Virus record (IMG/VR): IMGVR_UViG_3300044859_001932
Coordinates: 1-57,680 of that record
Length of the DNA: 57,680 nucleotides
Direction: 5' to 3' (one strand)
Source of the DNA: a virus
Under the pieces are notes generated by a model that worked only from the letters and a program-made list of their open reading frames with translations, searched no databases and had not been told where the DNA came from. Positions 6,096-14,053 of this stretch are shown here, piece by piece (within the stretch, counting starts at the first letter, position 1; each line of letters begins with the position of its first letter). The position numbers and the translations under genes are program-made.

Positions 6096-6693
6096 GGCAG
6101 TATAAAAGCGTTGGGTTATCCCGGTGAACATCTATTTCAGGATATTGTGATTTGAATTTATTTAGATTGAAAGGTCCGGTTATGATATGAATCCCTCCTT
6201 TAGTTGGAATAAACTTCATCATCGGTTCCCTACCTGTTTCCCTTTGTAAATCCAATATGAGTTCTCTCATTTTATGTTGTTCCTCCGAATGGTTAAAAGT
6301 GTCGATAGAAATATTATCTATATCAACTATCCAAGTCTTATCCGGATCAGAATGGAATCTCCCAGCACAGGACGCAAAGGCGTTCTTAACTGCACGATAA
6401 TTTTCAGACATAATATGTTCTACTGTTATCTTTAAAACTTGCATAGCGACCTTCTTAGCATCCCTACGATTAAGTCTAAAGTATGCTCTGGCATTCTCTG
6501 AGTCACATTGATCTATGATTCTTTGTTTTATGCTATCAAACTGTTCCAGACTATAGATATAGTAGTCCGCAATGTGTATCATATCCTTCCCTAGATCAGG
6601 ATTATCCTTTCTCCTTTTAAGTACTTGTAGAAAATAGAAAGCGTTCTCGTCAGGAAAGCTTAGAATTTTTCTTATGAGATCAAAATTGTTCAT
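6088..6693 (-). CDS. Primase-like (AEP-type?) phage protein, 201 aa
   Basis: A conserved-looking soluble protein. The middle is ENARAYFRLNRRDAKKVAMQ, followed by WIVDIDNISID with a D-x-D pair, then FIPTKGGIHIITGPFNL. A D-x-D strand followed by a small-residue loop and His (here TKGGIH) is the arrangement of archaeo-eukaryotic primases, but the match is only by eye and the protein is short. Context (helicase downstream, small phage genes upstream) fits nucleic-acid metabolism. Alternative: a phage-specific RNA or nucleotide-binding protein. Confidence 0.7.
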   Translation of the reverse strand: MNNFDLIRKILSFPDENAFYFLQVLKRRKDNPDLGKDMIHIADYYIYSLEQFDSIKQRIIDQCDSENARAYFRLNRRDAKKVAMQVLKITVEHIMSENYRAVKNAFASCAGRFHSDPDKTWIVDIDNISIDTFNHSEEQHKMRELILDLQRETGREPMMKFIPTKGGIHIITGPFNLNKFKSQYPEIDVHRDNPTLLYCHD

Positions 6694-6696
6694 TTT

Positions 6697-6927
6697 TTAT
6701 TTAGTCTCAACTTTGCCATAAGTTTCTATCCAAACCTTGGCACCGCAAGAGAGCGGTTTATTCTGTGAATAAATTATCTTAGCAGCTGGGAGTCCGTCCT
6801 GTCCATATATCGTGACTTCGTTTGCATAAGTGTTTGTCTTATATGTCTTGCATGTGATAACAGGTTTGCTGTCCCCTTTAGAATTAGCCTTGATGTTATG
6901 CTGGTTTACGTGAATAATCGTTTTCAT
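6697..6927 (-). CDS. Conserved small phage protein, 76 aa
   Basis: The pattern MKTIIHVNQHNIKAN, PVITCKTYK, NTYANEVTIYG and the C-terminal PLSCGAKVWIET is one I know from many marine phage genomes, with no function assigned. It is beta-rich and soluble. It ends 3 bp before the primase-like gene and follows the HNH gene by 1 bp, so it is cotranscribed. Confidence 0.75.
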   Translation of the reverse strand: MKTIIHVNQHNIKANSKGDSKPVITCKTYKTNTYANEVTIYGQDGLPAAKIIYSQNKPLSCGAKVWIETYGKVETK

Positions 6928-6928
6928 G

Positions 6929-7294
6929 TCAGTCTTGTTTTACTATAGGGTTTCCTCTTAAATTTCTTTTTAAATTCTCTGCTCTTGATATTGCTTCAAG
7001 ATTACTTATGTCGTCGTTGTATCGATCTCCGTCAATGTGAATTACTATATGTCCAATAGGTATTTCGCCGTAGTGATTCTCGTAGATCTTCCTTGGTCTT
7101 CTAACTCTCTTACCATTTCCCTCCCACTCGTGAACACAGTCGCTTTTCATAACCTGTATTCCGCCTTTCCACGAAGGGTGTATTTCTCCAACCTTCTCTC
7201 TTGGTTTGAATTGGGTTTGCGGACTTGGATTAAATCCCTCCAGTCCTTTGTTCCAAGGTGTTGAGCCTTTCTTAAAGCACCCTTTATTTTTCAT
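6929..7294 (-). CDS. HNH endonuclease, 121 aa
   Basis: An N-terminal GCFKKGSTPWNKG motif, as in NUMOD3-type DNA-binding modules, is followed by a Lys/Arg-rich region and an HNH core: YENHYGEIPIGHIVIHIDGD, then NDDISNLEAISRAEN. The His/Asn ligands of the beta-beta-alpha metal site are present. Such free-standing HNH enzymes are usually homing endonucleases in phage genomes. It overlaps the upstream gene by 4 bp. Target unknown. Confidence 0.88.
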   Translation of the reverse strand: MKNKGCFKKGSTPWNKGLEGFNPSPQTQFKPREKVGEIHPSWKGGIQVMKSDCVHEWEGNGKRVRRPRKIYENHYGEIPIGHIVIHIDGDRYNDDISNLEAISRAENLKRNLRGNPIVKQD

Positions 7295-7503
7295 TTTTCT
7301 ACCAGATGTACATTGTGATTAATATCCCCGATAACAGCTACCTTTTTTAGATCTTCCCCTTGGATGTCATACCATCCATCAGAAAGCGGATCCTCTCCCA
7401 CCTTAACTGCATCAATTTTCCATATCGTGTTTTCCTTGCCGAAATAGATTGACATTGGCTCAAGCCATTGCTCATTTCTAGAGTCCCATATTTTTATGTT
7501 CAT
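7291..7503 (-). CDS. Hypothetical protein, 70 aa (YopX-like?)
   Basis: Short beta-rich protein starting MNIKIWDSRNEQWLEPM. The opening strand and WYDIQGEDLKKVAVIGDINHN recall YopX-type phage proteins, but the match is weak. It is the first gene after promoter module P3 and overlaps the HNH start by 4 bp. Confidence 0.6.
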   Translation of the reverse strand: MNIKIWDSRNEQWLEPMSIYFGKENTIWKIDAVKVGEDPLSDGWYDIQGEDLKKVAVIGDINHNVHLVEK

Positions 7504-7523
7504 AATACATAGCTTCTTTGAAG

Positions 7524-7555
7524 CAAAAGTAATATCTGTATGCGGATAAAAAAAA
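7524..7555 (-). promoter_or_regulatory. 32-nt phage promoter module P3
   Basis: Minus strand: eight T, A, TCCGC, then a perfect -7 box TACTTTTG (7524-7531), 20 bp before the ATG at 7503. Spacing equals the other modules. It would drive the 7503-4432 operon. Confidence 0.65.
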
Positions 7556-7564
7556 TGTTTTCAC

Positions 7565-7594
7565 AAAAAAAATCCAGACTACTGCCTGGATTTT
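7565..7594 (-). terminator. Rho-independent terminator
   Basis: Stem AAAATCCAG/CTGGATTTT with a T-run on the minus strand. It lies 22 bp after the stop of the 83-aa zinc-ribbon gene and just upstream of promoter P3, separating the two transcription units. Confidence 0.75.
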
Positions 7595-7616
7595 AATTAT
7601 AATAAAAATTTATTTC

Positions 7617-7868
7617 TTAGAATTTACTAAGTCTAGTAATCATATTCTCACTTAGTTTCTGGTTTGGCTGCATAACAGGGGAGTTCTGTAACCATTTAGA
7701 TATGCCTAAAGTTTTGGAAGCAGCTCTCTCGTGATAAGCCTTATGAGGAAATGCTCCGCATGTTGGGCATTCTTTTTCAGAATCCTCTATACCCTTTCCA
7801 CAACCAGAACAAACATCTTGTCTACTTCTTTCCGCTATGAATTCTGTTATTGGTTTAAGTTGTTTCAT
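7617..7868 (-). CDS. Zinc-ribbon protein with capsid-targeting-like N terminus, 83 aa
   Basis: The first residues MKQLKPITEFIAERS closely resemble the T4 internal-protein capsid-targeting peptide, which ends in EFIAE before the cleavage site. A zinc ribbon follows: CSGCGKGIEDSEKECPTC (CxxC-x10-CxxC). The remainder is basic and helical. Interpretation: a small protein packed in the prohead and trimmed by the prohead protease after E13; inferred from the peptide only. It ends a tight run of three genes (1-bp spacings) that all have similar N termini. Confidence 0.8.
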   Translation of the reverse strand: MKQLKPITEFIAERSRQDVCSGCGKGIEDSEKECPTCGAFPHKAYHERAASKTLGISKWLQNSPVMQPNQKLSENMITRLSKF

Positions 7869-7869
7869 A

Positions 7870-9117
7870 TTATACGTATCTTAATGCTCTAGAAACGTTG
7901 ATCAATCTCTTAGTTAATCCATCAATATCTTCAATCTTAGTTGCCATATCGACATACTGAGACATCTTATCGTTTCCTGTAATTAGACTTTTAATAGACA
8001 TTGATCCTTCTTTCAAAAGATACTTGATTAGAATAGCCTTAGCATTCTCGTGTACCGCTGTTGTGTCATGTTCTTTATCGAAGAAAACCGTTTGACTAAC
8101 TTCTGCAGCTGCATCGTGAAAATAATTTGAAAGAAGGCTGTTAAGTTCTTCCATTGTCTCCTTATCTTCTGCTGATGCTCTCCATCCAGGTATTACCAAT
8201 TTCTCGTCTAGTGATTTACCTTTTGCTCTTTTAAAAGTTCTTTTTGCAATAGCGATAAAAATCGCGTTAAACATCTCAATGTCTTCTAATCTACATCTTA
8301 GAGTGTTTTCTCCAGTTCTAAAGTTAACTGAGTTGATTGGCATTCTTTGAGTGTTAGTAACTGTCCAAGTTTCGTAATCTGTTTTCTGAATCATTTGACC
8401 GTACGTATCACCACCTACTAGATTTTTAATTAGATCCCCATAAAGTTCTTTAGCTCTTTCTAATGCTCTTAGATAGAAATAGTACTTAACTTTACCTCCT
8501 TTAGAAATATCTCTTACTAGGTTAACTGCTTTACTATTACTAGAGTATCTCTCAATCTTACCGATGAAATCAAGTTCGATCAACCTTTGCATTGTTGCAA
8601 GTTGCATTAACTCTGTATTAGTGGGATGAGCTAATTGATCTCCACCCATCATAGGTTTTAATCTCTCTCTAATTTGATCAAGAGTAAGTTGTTCGCCTGC
8701 AGGATACATCTTATCAAAATCAACTTTCTCGTTAACGTCTCTCTTGCTTATAAGTGAAGCGGGAATACCGTTCTTAACAATTCTAAGCCAGATGTGTCTG
8801 AAAAGTTCTTGTGGTGTATCGAAGCTAGCAAATCCGTATGTTTCTAATCCAGGTTTACTTGAGTAGTGTTCGCAACAGTAATTACCGTCCTCATTAACCC
8901 ACATAGCAGTTTTAGGCATTGAGCTTCCTCTGATTTCTAACCTGATCTTTTGATTATCTAATCTCTGAACCGTTACGTCTAGTCCTCTTTTAAGATCCCT
9001 TGCAGAAGGTAGATCGCTGTCAAAAGAATCTATTAATTCTCTTCCTGGAGGATTAAGCCAGCTTTTACTCCAATAGGCTTCTCCGATAAACTCAGAGTAA
9101 TTTGAAACTTTTTCCAT
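7870..9117 (-). CDS. Putative internal virion protein, 415 aa
   Basis: The N-terminal MEKVSNYSEFIGEAY again matches the capsid-targeting pattern, with a possible cut after E13. The rest is soluble and unlike any family I recognise: a CCEHYSS segment near residue 80, an alpha-helical middle, and a C-terminal helical region (residues about 300-415). There are no transmembrane segments. It is 1 bp from its neighbours on both sides, forming an operon with 9119-10660 and 7617-7868. Possibly delivered into the host with DNA. Function unknown. Confidence 0.8.
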   Translation of the reverse strand: MEKVSNYSEFIGEAYWSKSWLNPPGRELIDSFDSDLPSARDLKRGLDVTVQRLDNQKIRLEIRGSSMPKTAMWVNEDGNYCCEHYSSKPGLETYGFASFDTPQELFRHIWLRIVKNGIPASLISKRDVNEKVDFDKMYPAGEQLTLDQIRERLKPMMGGDQLAHPTNTELMQLATMQRLIELDFIGKIERYSSNSKAVNLVRDISKGGKVKYYFYLRALERAKELYGDLIKNLVGGDTYGQMIQKTDYETWTVTNTQRMPINSVNFRTGENTLRCRLEDIEMFNAIFIAIAKRTFKRAKGKSLDEKLVIPGWRASAEDKETMEELNSLLSNYFHDAAAEVSQTVFFDKEHDTTAVHENAKAILIKYLLKEGSMSIKSLITGNDKMSQYVDMATKIEDIDGLTKRLINVSRALRYV

Positions 9118-9118
9118 A

Positions 9119-10660
9119 TTATAATTTAGATTTAATTCTTTTAGCTATATTTTGCTCCTCTTTGATAACGTTTTTCATGCTTTCAACTTGAGCTGGTTTT
9201 AGGGGAAGATTCCCTTCTTCATTAAGTTCTAAAACGTACTTAATCTCTTCTATACCTTTTTCTGTTGCCTTTAATATATCTTCGATATCAGCTTTGTTGT
9301 AATCGTCACCAATAAGTCTGTCGAATACATTTAGAGTTGCTTCACTGAAGATACCATATTGTTTAAACTCGTTCATGAAGTCACTTTTCTTAAGACCTTT
9401 AACGTCGAAGATGATCTGAGCAACCAATCCCGAGATCTTCTCCCAGTCTTCTTGTGGCATGGCGCCAGCTAAAAAACCTTTTGAAGTTGCTATAAGAGAT
9501 TCGATGATGTTTCTAATAGTAAGACCTGATCCCTCTTTGTAATATCTTTCAAGAGCGATTTTAATATCAGTCTCCATTTTAATCTTTGACATCACGGTGT
9601 CAATAAGATCCTTAGGATAATCAAGTCCTTCTAAAGCATCTTTTAACGTTCTGAAATTGTTACCGTTTTTATCTCTTAATCTGTTATTGGGTCTTGTTGC
9701 ATCCGTGTGAATTGATCCGTCAGTGTTAACTGTGATTCCGATTAAACTGTGAATATCAGTAACAGGAACGTTTGAGTTAATGATGTTGATCTGTACCCTT
9801 CCTTGACCATATGACCAGAATGTTGAATCTGTTCTAATACACCAGTTGGTGTCTGCACATATTGCTCTTTGAGCTTCTGGTGTTCTTGCAGATTCCACGA
9901 TGTAACCGTTTTTAGCATAAAGAATACCTGCCATTGGACCTAGGTCCTTAAGCTTCTTAAGTAATCCAGATTCGTCTTGGTTCCAGCCTTCAACAAATTC
10001 CAATGCGTCTTTAATAACATCGGCGAAAGCCACCTTTTCATCTCTGTATTCGGGATAAGTTCTGGTGTCTTCATATTTCTTTAGACCTTTGGTGAATTCT
10101 TTCCAGGCATTTTTTCCATCCTTGTCTTTTAGTTGTTCTAATTGGTTGGAGATTTCTGTAAGGTCGTCAATTTGTTTGTCTGTTGCTTTTGCGAAAACCT
10201 TTCTCATTTTACCAGTTAATTCGCTGTAAAACTTTCTAAGTTTTCTTTTTCTCTCAATGTTTCTAAGGTCATCCCCTAAAACCTCATAACCTGGACGAAT
10301 ATCATCTTCAGTAGGTTCAACTTTAGCATAATCATTAATATCCATAGACAAATCCTGTTTTAGGTTTTGCTTATATTTCATAAGATTATCGAAAATCTCC
10401 TTTAATTCCTCCATGTGAGCTTTTTGTTCGAATCTGAATTTTACGAACATTGGAGTGTAACCAGGGAATTTTTCTGTTAAATCCTTAACCTCTTTAAATT
10501 TTGGATCTGCTAGGATCTTTTTCTTTGTTTCTTCGTCAATTTCAGAAGTTTTTATTTTTTTTTCTAGAGCATATCTCTTTAAAAGATAGTCCTTAGCAGC
10601 TTGGACATTTTCCATCAGAGCTTGTTTCTCTGAAAATGTGGGGAAACTATATTTCATCAT
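9119..10660 (-). CDS. Putative internal virion protein with WCI-type domain, 513 aa
   Basis: Large soluble protein. Residues 1-250 are charged and helical, partly coiled coil. The middle carries EAQRAICADTNWCIRTDSTF, then WSYGQGR and strands ending in DGSIHTDATRPNNRLRD; this Trp-Cys-Ile core recurs in phage proteins with a GTKWCI-like motif of unknown activity. The early FPTFSEKQALMEN could be a targeting peptide (LME before N). It is the first gene of the minus-strand unit starting from the palindromic ATATAT element at 10681. Confidence 0.75.
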   Translation of the reverse strand: MMKYSFPTFSEKQALMENVQAAKDYLLKRYALEKKIKTSEIDEETKKKILADPKFKEVKDLTEKFPGYTPMFVKFRFEQKAHMEELKEIFDNLMKYKQNLKQDLSMDINDYAKVEPTEDDIRPGYEVLGDDLRNIERKRKLRKFYSELTGKMRKVFAKATDKQIDDLTEISNQLEQLKDKDGKNAWKEFTKGLKKYEDTRTYPEYRDEKVAFADVIKDALEFVEGWNQDESGLLKKLKDLGPMAGILYAKNGYIVESARTPEAQRAICADTNWCIRTDSTFWSYGQGRVQINIINSNVPVTDIHSLIGITVNTDGSIHTDATRPNNRLRDKNGNNFRTLKDALEGLDYPKDLIDTVMSKIKMETDIKIALERYYKEGSGLTIRNIIESLIATSKGFLAGAMPQEDWEKISGLVAQIIFDVKGLKKSDFMNEFKQYGIFSEATLNVFDRLIGDDYNKADIEDILKATEKGIEEIKYVLELNEEGNLPLKPAQVESMKNVIKEEQNIAKRIKSKL

Positions 10661-10680
10661 AGGGTATAATTTTATATTAT

Positions 10681-10692
10681 GATATATATATC
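10681..10692. promoter_or_regulatory. Palindromic GATATATATATC, possible bidirectional late promoter
   Basis: It contains GATATATA on both strands, 18-30 bp from the starts of two divergent genes (10660 minus, 10711 plus). The same octamer precedes many putative virion genes here and resembles the T4 late -10 TATAAATA in position and composition. Inferred. Confidence 0.45.
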
Positions 10693-10710
10693 TAAATTAA
10701 AAAACCAACC

Positions 10711-10977
10711 ATGAAAGTTTTCACCAAAATAGAAGAGTTTTTGGCAACTAAGCCCCAAACAGCTCCTAGTCAGCCAACTACAAAGCCTGGAACTGCTCCA
10801 GGAACAAGGCCTACCCCTTCAAGACCGAGCCCAATCAGAAGGGATAAACCATCTGTTGAGCCAGCTCCTAAAGCTAAAGCAAGTAACGTTGTTGATAGAT
10901 TTATGAAGGAACTTAAGAAGGCCAATGCACCTATAAAATTTGACATCTCAAAATTAAAGACTAAATATGAATCTTAA
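10711..10977 (+). CDS. Pro/Thr-rich small protein, 88 aa
   Basis: MKVFTKIEEFLATKP resembles the targeting-type N termini of neighbouring proteins, though it lacks the usual Glu before a cut. A disordered Pro/Thr/Ala/Arg linker follows (residues 14-58), then a short basic helix VVDRFMKELKKANAP. It could be a tether or scaffold-like protein. It overlaps the next gene by 11 bp, suggesting coupled translation. Confidence 0.7.
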   Translation: MKVFTKIEEFLATKPQTAPSQPTTKPGTAPGTRPTPSRPSPIRRDKPSVEPAPKAKASNVVDRFMKELKKANAPIKFDISKLKTKYES

Positions 10978-12391
10978 ACCATTTACACAGCTAGTAGACG
11001 AAGCCTCTTTAAAAGATAATCCAGGAATACCTGGGGAAGGCGGAAAAGAAGGGGATTACCTTTCAAAAGTTGAAGGCAGAGCAAAAGAAAGACTTAATGC
11101 TCTTCAAAGAAGACACGGCGCTGATATTCCTAGATTCATGTCATTTGTTTCTAGAGTAAGACAAATTCAAGCAGGAAAAGAAAAGGAACTAGAAAAGCTT
11201 GCAGAAGATGCAATTAGAGCTTATTACGGGTCTATTCTAGAGGAAGTCACGTTAAACATTAAGTTTCCTAAGGATGATCAGATTAAGAAATCTATGGAAA
11301 ATGTTCCATCAGAACCCCCTGAAATGCCACAGCTTAAGGAACTTAAGGATGCTAACATCATTTCAGAAATTCAAAAAAGAAAGATAGCAAACAATATCAC
11401 TCAAGGTGAAGCTAAGAACACCAAGCTTTGTTTAAATTTACCTGAGGTTAGAGACGGTTTAACTAGAATTCTAGGACAAGAGCAAGGTACAGAGTATAGA
11501 GACCTACTTAATAAGATCACAGAAATTGCTGGATTCTTCGATTGGCAAATACCAATGGAAGTTCAGTTGGAGATGTGGACAAGAGATAAATCTGGATTCA
11601 GCGGATCAGTAACAGTTGAATGGAACACAGATAAAGACGAAGATTCAGAAGATCTTGCACAAAAGATCTTAGGTGAATTAGAAGACGACACAGAGGTACC
11701 GGAAGAAACTGAAGAACTATTCGATCAGACCCAACCTACTATTAATGCTTTAGGTACTGATTTTGCTATGTTACTTCATGAAACTGTTAAAGGAATCTAT
11801 GAACTTATAGCTGCAGTTGGTATTCCTGATGATGAGGAAACAGCAGAAACAGTCATCATGAACACTGATTCATTAGCAGATGAGATTGAAGATCTTAGAT
11901 ACGGGCCAGAAATTGCCGCAGATCTCAGAGACTTTATTAGTGCTTTCCCTGAATATGATAGCATTCCTAACTTAAGAGAACACGTTTTTGGCAAGATGAT
12001 GGCAATGGACGCTAAAGATTTCCTTGATCTTATGTATATGATACTTAATGATGATTCTAAAGCTAAACCAGTTGTACAAGAATTCATCGACGAGGTTGCA
12101 GAAGAGATTGGTAAATATGAACTAGGTCAAGCAGGAATTGATAGTGACGATGATTATGAGCCAAGTGAAGAAACACCAGGTAGAGCACCAGCAGAACCTG
12201 CACAAACAGCACCAGAAGAAATAGATTATTCGGAACTTTCTAAAAGAGAAATAGAAAAACTAATTGATAAAGCTTTAGATGCTAAAGATTTTGACACAGT
12301 TAGAGATCTTGCTAAATATTTAAAGGAATCAAAGCAACAAGATGTATTCGAAAGACTTCATAGAGAGTCTGGTTATCCATCCAATCCATAA
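10967..12391 (+). CDS. Acidic putative internal virion protein, 474 aa
   Basis: The N-terminal MNLKPFTQLVDEASLKD fits the capsid-targeting style, with a possible cut between E12 and A13. The body is strongly acidic and helical, with few aromatic residues and a Glu/Asp/Pro-rich segment near residues 385-425 that is probably disordered. No enzymatic motif is seen. Acidity and helicity would suit a scaffold-like or DNA-mimic role, but that is speculation. A strong terminator follows 17 bp after the stop. Confidence 0.75.
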   Translation: MNLKPFTQLVDEASLKDNPGIPGEGGKEGDYLSKVEGRAKERLNALQRRHGADIPRFMSFVSRVRQIQAGKEKELEKLAEDAIRAYYGSILEEVTLNIKFPKDDQIKKSMENVPSEPPEMPQLKELKDANIISEIQKRKIANNITQGEAKNTKLCLNLPEVRDGLTRILGQEQGTEYRDLLNKITEIAGFFDWQIPMEVQLEMWTRDKSGFSGSVTVEWNTDKDEDSEDLAQKILGELEDDTEVPEETEELFDQTQPTINALGTDFAMLLHETVKGIYELIAAVGIPDDEETAETVIMNTDSLADEIEDLRYGPEIAADLRDFISAFPEYDSIPNLREHVFGKMMAMDAKDFLDLMYMILNDDSKAKPVVQEFIDEVAEEIGKYELGQAGIDSDDDYEPSEETPGRAPAEPAQTAPEEIDYSELSKREIEKLIDKALDAKDFDTVRDLAKYLKESKQQDVFERLHRESGYPSNP

Positions 12392-12407
12392 CAGTAAATA
12401 ATATCAC

Positions 12408-12442
12408 AAAAAAAGCCTAGTATATTACACTAGGCTTTTTTA
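12408..12442 (+). terminator. Rho-independent terminator
   Basis: Stem AAAAGCCTAGT/ACTAGGCTTTT with a T-run, just after the 474-aa gene. Its GCCTAGT stem is reused in the terminators at 14903 and 18008. Confidence 0.85.
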
Positions 12443-12453
12443 TTTGCTTGTGT

Positions 12454-12545
12454 TTATAACCCGGCTAGAAAATAGATCATTGCTCCTGCTATAGCGATAC
12501 TATTTGAATCAAGGCCAATAGTGAAGCCTCACTTAATTTTTTCAT
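12454..12545 (-). pseudogene. Possible frameshifted mini membrane-protein gene
   Basis: From the ATG at 12545 the frame reads MKKLSEASLL and soon stops. In the neighbouring frame the same DNA reads GFTIGLDSNSIAIAGAMIYF then LAGL and stop, a sensible transmembrane helix. One extra base near 12529 would join MKKLSE to this helix in a 30-aa protein. It could be a broken gene, a sequencing error or a chance frame. Confidence 0.25.
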
Positions 12546-12550
12546 AGTTA

Positions 12551-12946
12551 TTAATAGAAGTTTGACATAAGGTTTCGATGATCAGCAGGTGTGGAAACTC
12601 TGAATGTTGTGGTATCGACATTACAAATAGTTCCGGTCTCTGTCGGTACCCCATATTTTTTTATAGCCTGTTTAATAGCTTCCTCTTCATAGAAAGCCAA
12701 TTCGGAATTCCAACCACCGCCTTTAAAATTAAAGAGATATTCTCTTCTATTATCTTTTAAGTCTTTAAGGTGCAGAAGTTCTTCTTCGGTCTCTTTGATG
12801 ATATTTTCTAAATTGTTTAGATGTGACTGGCCAAAGCTCATATGAATAGTTGGCTTAAGCTCATCTATAATAAGTATTAAACTATCTACTCTATTAATAA
12901 GGTCTGTATAACGTTGTAACATTTTATTTCTTTCCGCTTTTTTCAT
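12551..12946 (-). CDS. Hypothetical protein, 131 aa, coiled-coil N-terminal half
   Basis: Not recognised. Residues 1-75 are helical and charged (RYTDLINRVDSLILIIDELK, NLENIIKETEEELLHLK), likely a coiled coil. The C-terminal part has WNSELAFYEEEAIKQAIKKY and ends FRVSTPADHRNLMSNFY. It lies 7 bp after the 95-aa gene and may form an operon with the exonuclease. Confidence 0.7.
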   Translation of the reverse strand: MKKAERNKMLQRYTDLINRVDSLILIIDELKPTIHMSFGQSHLNNLENIIKETEEELLHLKDLKDNRREYLFNFKGGGWNSELAFYEEEAIKQAIKKYGVPTETGTICNVDTTTFRVSTPADHRNLMSNFY

Positions 12947-12953
12947 TATTGAG

Positions 12954-13241
12954 TTATTTAATTATAGGTTGGAACCAAGCTTCTTTCTGTATATAGGGTT
13001 TACTAACAGACATTAAATCAAACGAGAAGGACATTACCTCTGATTCTATAATAATAAACTCCATCCCTTCTAATACGTATCTGTCTATCTTCTTGTGTAC
13101 TCTACTTTCTTTATTAGGGAAATAAGGGCCGAAATTACCCATTGTCCGGTAGATACCTGCTTTAATAAGGGCTTCTTTAGCACGACGGAAGTCTGTTGGA
13201 CCTTCTGTTAGACCGTTTTGGTAAATCTTTGGTTGTCTCAT
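12954..13241 (-). CDS. Hypothetical protein, 95 aa
   Basis: The start is set at the ATG at 13241 (MRQPKIYQNGLTEGP) rather than the upstream extension, which would run into the exonuclease end. Features: DFRRAKEALIKAGIYRTMG, an FPNKESRVHKKIDRYVLEG stretch and a beta-rich C terminus. No motif recognised. Adjacent genes and spacing support cotranscription with the exonuclease. Confidence 0.65.
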   Translation of the reverse strand: MRQPKIYQNGLTEGPTDFRRAKEALIKAGIYRTMGNFGPYFPNKESRVHKKIDRYVLEGMEFIIIESEVMSFSFDLMSVSKPYIQKEAWFQPIIK

Positions 13242-13267
13242 AGTGATTATATAATTAACTAGAATTT

Positions 13268-13945
13268 TTAATATTGGGTTCTTAATAACTGTATAACGTC
13301 CCAAGCATCTTCTAAAGCATCGTGTGTAACTATGCCTTCTATCTTAGCTCTCTGTTTACATTCATATAAAGAAGGAATTGCTTTATCCTCAGTCCAATTG
13401 GTAAAGATCACAGATGGATCAATAATACGCTGTCTGATTCTAATAACTTGCTTCCATCTAGGTAATCTCTCTAAGAAGTGCTTGTCAAATGAAGCGAAGT
13501 TTTTTCCCGCCACGTTGATAGTAACTGGTTTCATCTTTGAGGTTAACGCAGGATAGCTCTTTCCATTTTCTAATTTAACCATCTGGCTCTTAAATTTCTC
13601 CATATCAAATTCGACTACACCGTTATCGAAAAGCCATCGATATAATCCTTCAACAGCCTGATCCTCCTGATAGAACTGCATGCCAGTCATCTGAACAATA
13701 TCATTCTTCTCGTCTTGATCTTCCGCTGTTTGATATTGCACAATAGCTTCAATAATCTTCTTGTTCATATTGAGTGCAAAAGGCGAACCTGTGATCTCGT
13801 TATGTAAGATAGCTGCGTGGAACTTAGGAATCTCTTCGAAACTAAGCTTCTTTGTTGTGTCTTCGAGAATTGCACCGATTGAAAGGATCTGATAGCGATC
13901 TTTTTCCAACCCTGTTGTTTCGACATCTATTGAAAGGTATACCAT
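13268..13945 (-). CDS. DnaQ-like DEDDh 3'-5' exonuclease, 225 aa
   Basis: The start is chosen at 13945, where MVYLSIDVETTGLEKDRYQ begins with the catalytic Exo I motif (D-x-E). Exo II is the NFASFDKHFLERL region and Exo III is HDALEDAWDVIQLL (H-D-A-x-x-D), so all four acidic residues and the general-base His are present. Family role: proofreading or RNA/DNA end trimming. It is separate from the PolB fragment at the window end. The first gene after promoter module P4. Confidence 0.88.
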   Translation of the reverse strand: MVYLSIDVETTGLEKDRYQILSIGAILEDTTKKLSFEEIPKFHAAILHNEITGSPFALNMNKKIIEAIVQYQTAEDQDEKNDIVQMTGMQFYQEDQAVEGLYRWLFDNGVVEFDMEKFKSQMVKLENGKSYPALTSKMKPVTINVAGKNFASFDKHFLERLPRWKQVIRIRQRIIDPSVIFTNWTEDKAIPSLYECKQRAKIEGIVTHDALEDAWDVIQLLRTQY

Positions 13946-13985
13946 ATTGTTTGTTAATTTATAGGAATTTATTCGTTTGTTGTTC

Positions 13986-14017
13986 CAAATGTAAGATAAA
14001 CACTCGGGTAAAAAAAA
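13986..14017 (-). promoter_or_regulatory. 32-nt phage promoter module P4
   Basis: Minus strand: eight T, A, CCCGAG, then a perfect -7 box TACATTTG (13986-13993), 40 bp upstream of the exonuclease start. Identical spacing to the other modules. Confidence 0.65.
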
Positions 14018-14028
14018 TAAAAGCGGGG

Positions 14029-14036
14029 GATATATA
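14029..14036 (+). promoter_or_regulatory. GATATATA element, possible late promoter of the endolysin
   Basis: Octamer 17 bp before the endolysin ATG. It sits back to back with the divergent module P4, so an early-type and a late-type promoter may share this intergenic region. Confidence 0.45.
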
Positions 14037-14053
14037 AAACAAAACAAAAAACT

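Noticed and set aside
6096-6131. N-terminal extension of the small membrane protein (MFTGITQRFYTA)
   Set aside because: It lies wholly inside the upstream gene, and the ATG overlapping that gene's stop (ATGACTAA) is the likelier coupled start.
13946-14047. N-terminal extension of the exonuclease (MFCFIYPPLLFFLPE...)
   Set aside because: The extension runs through promoter module P4 and a divergent promoter; the catalytic domain begins at the ATG at 13945.
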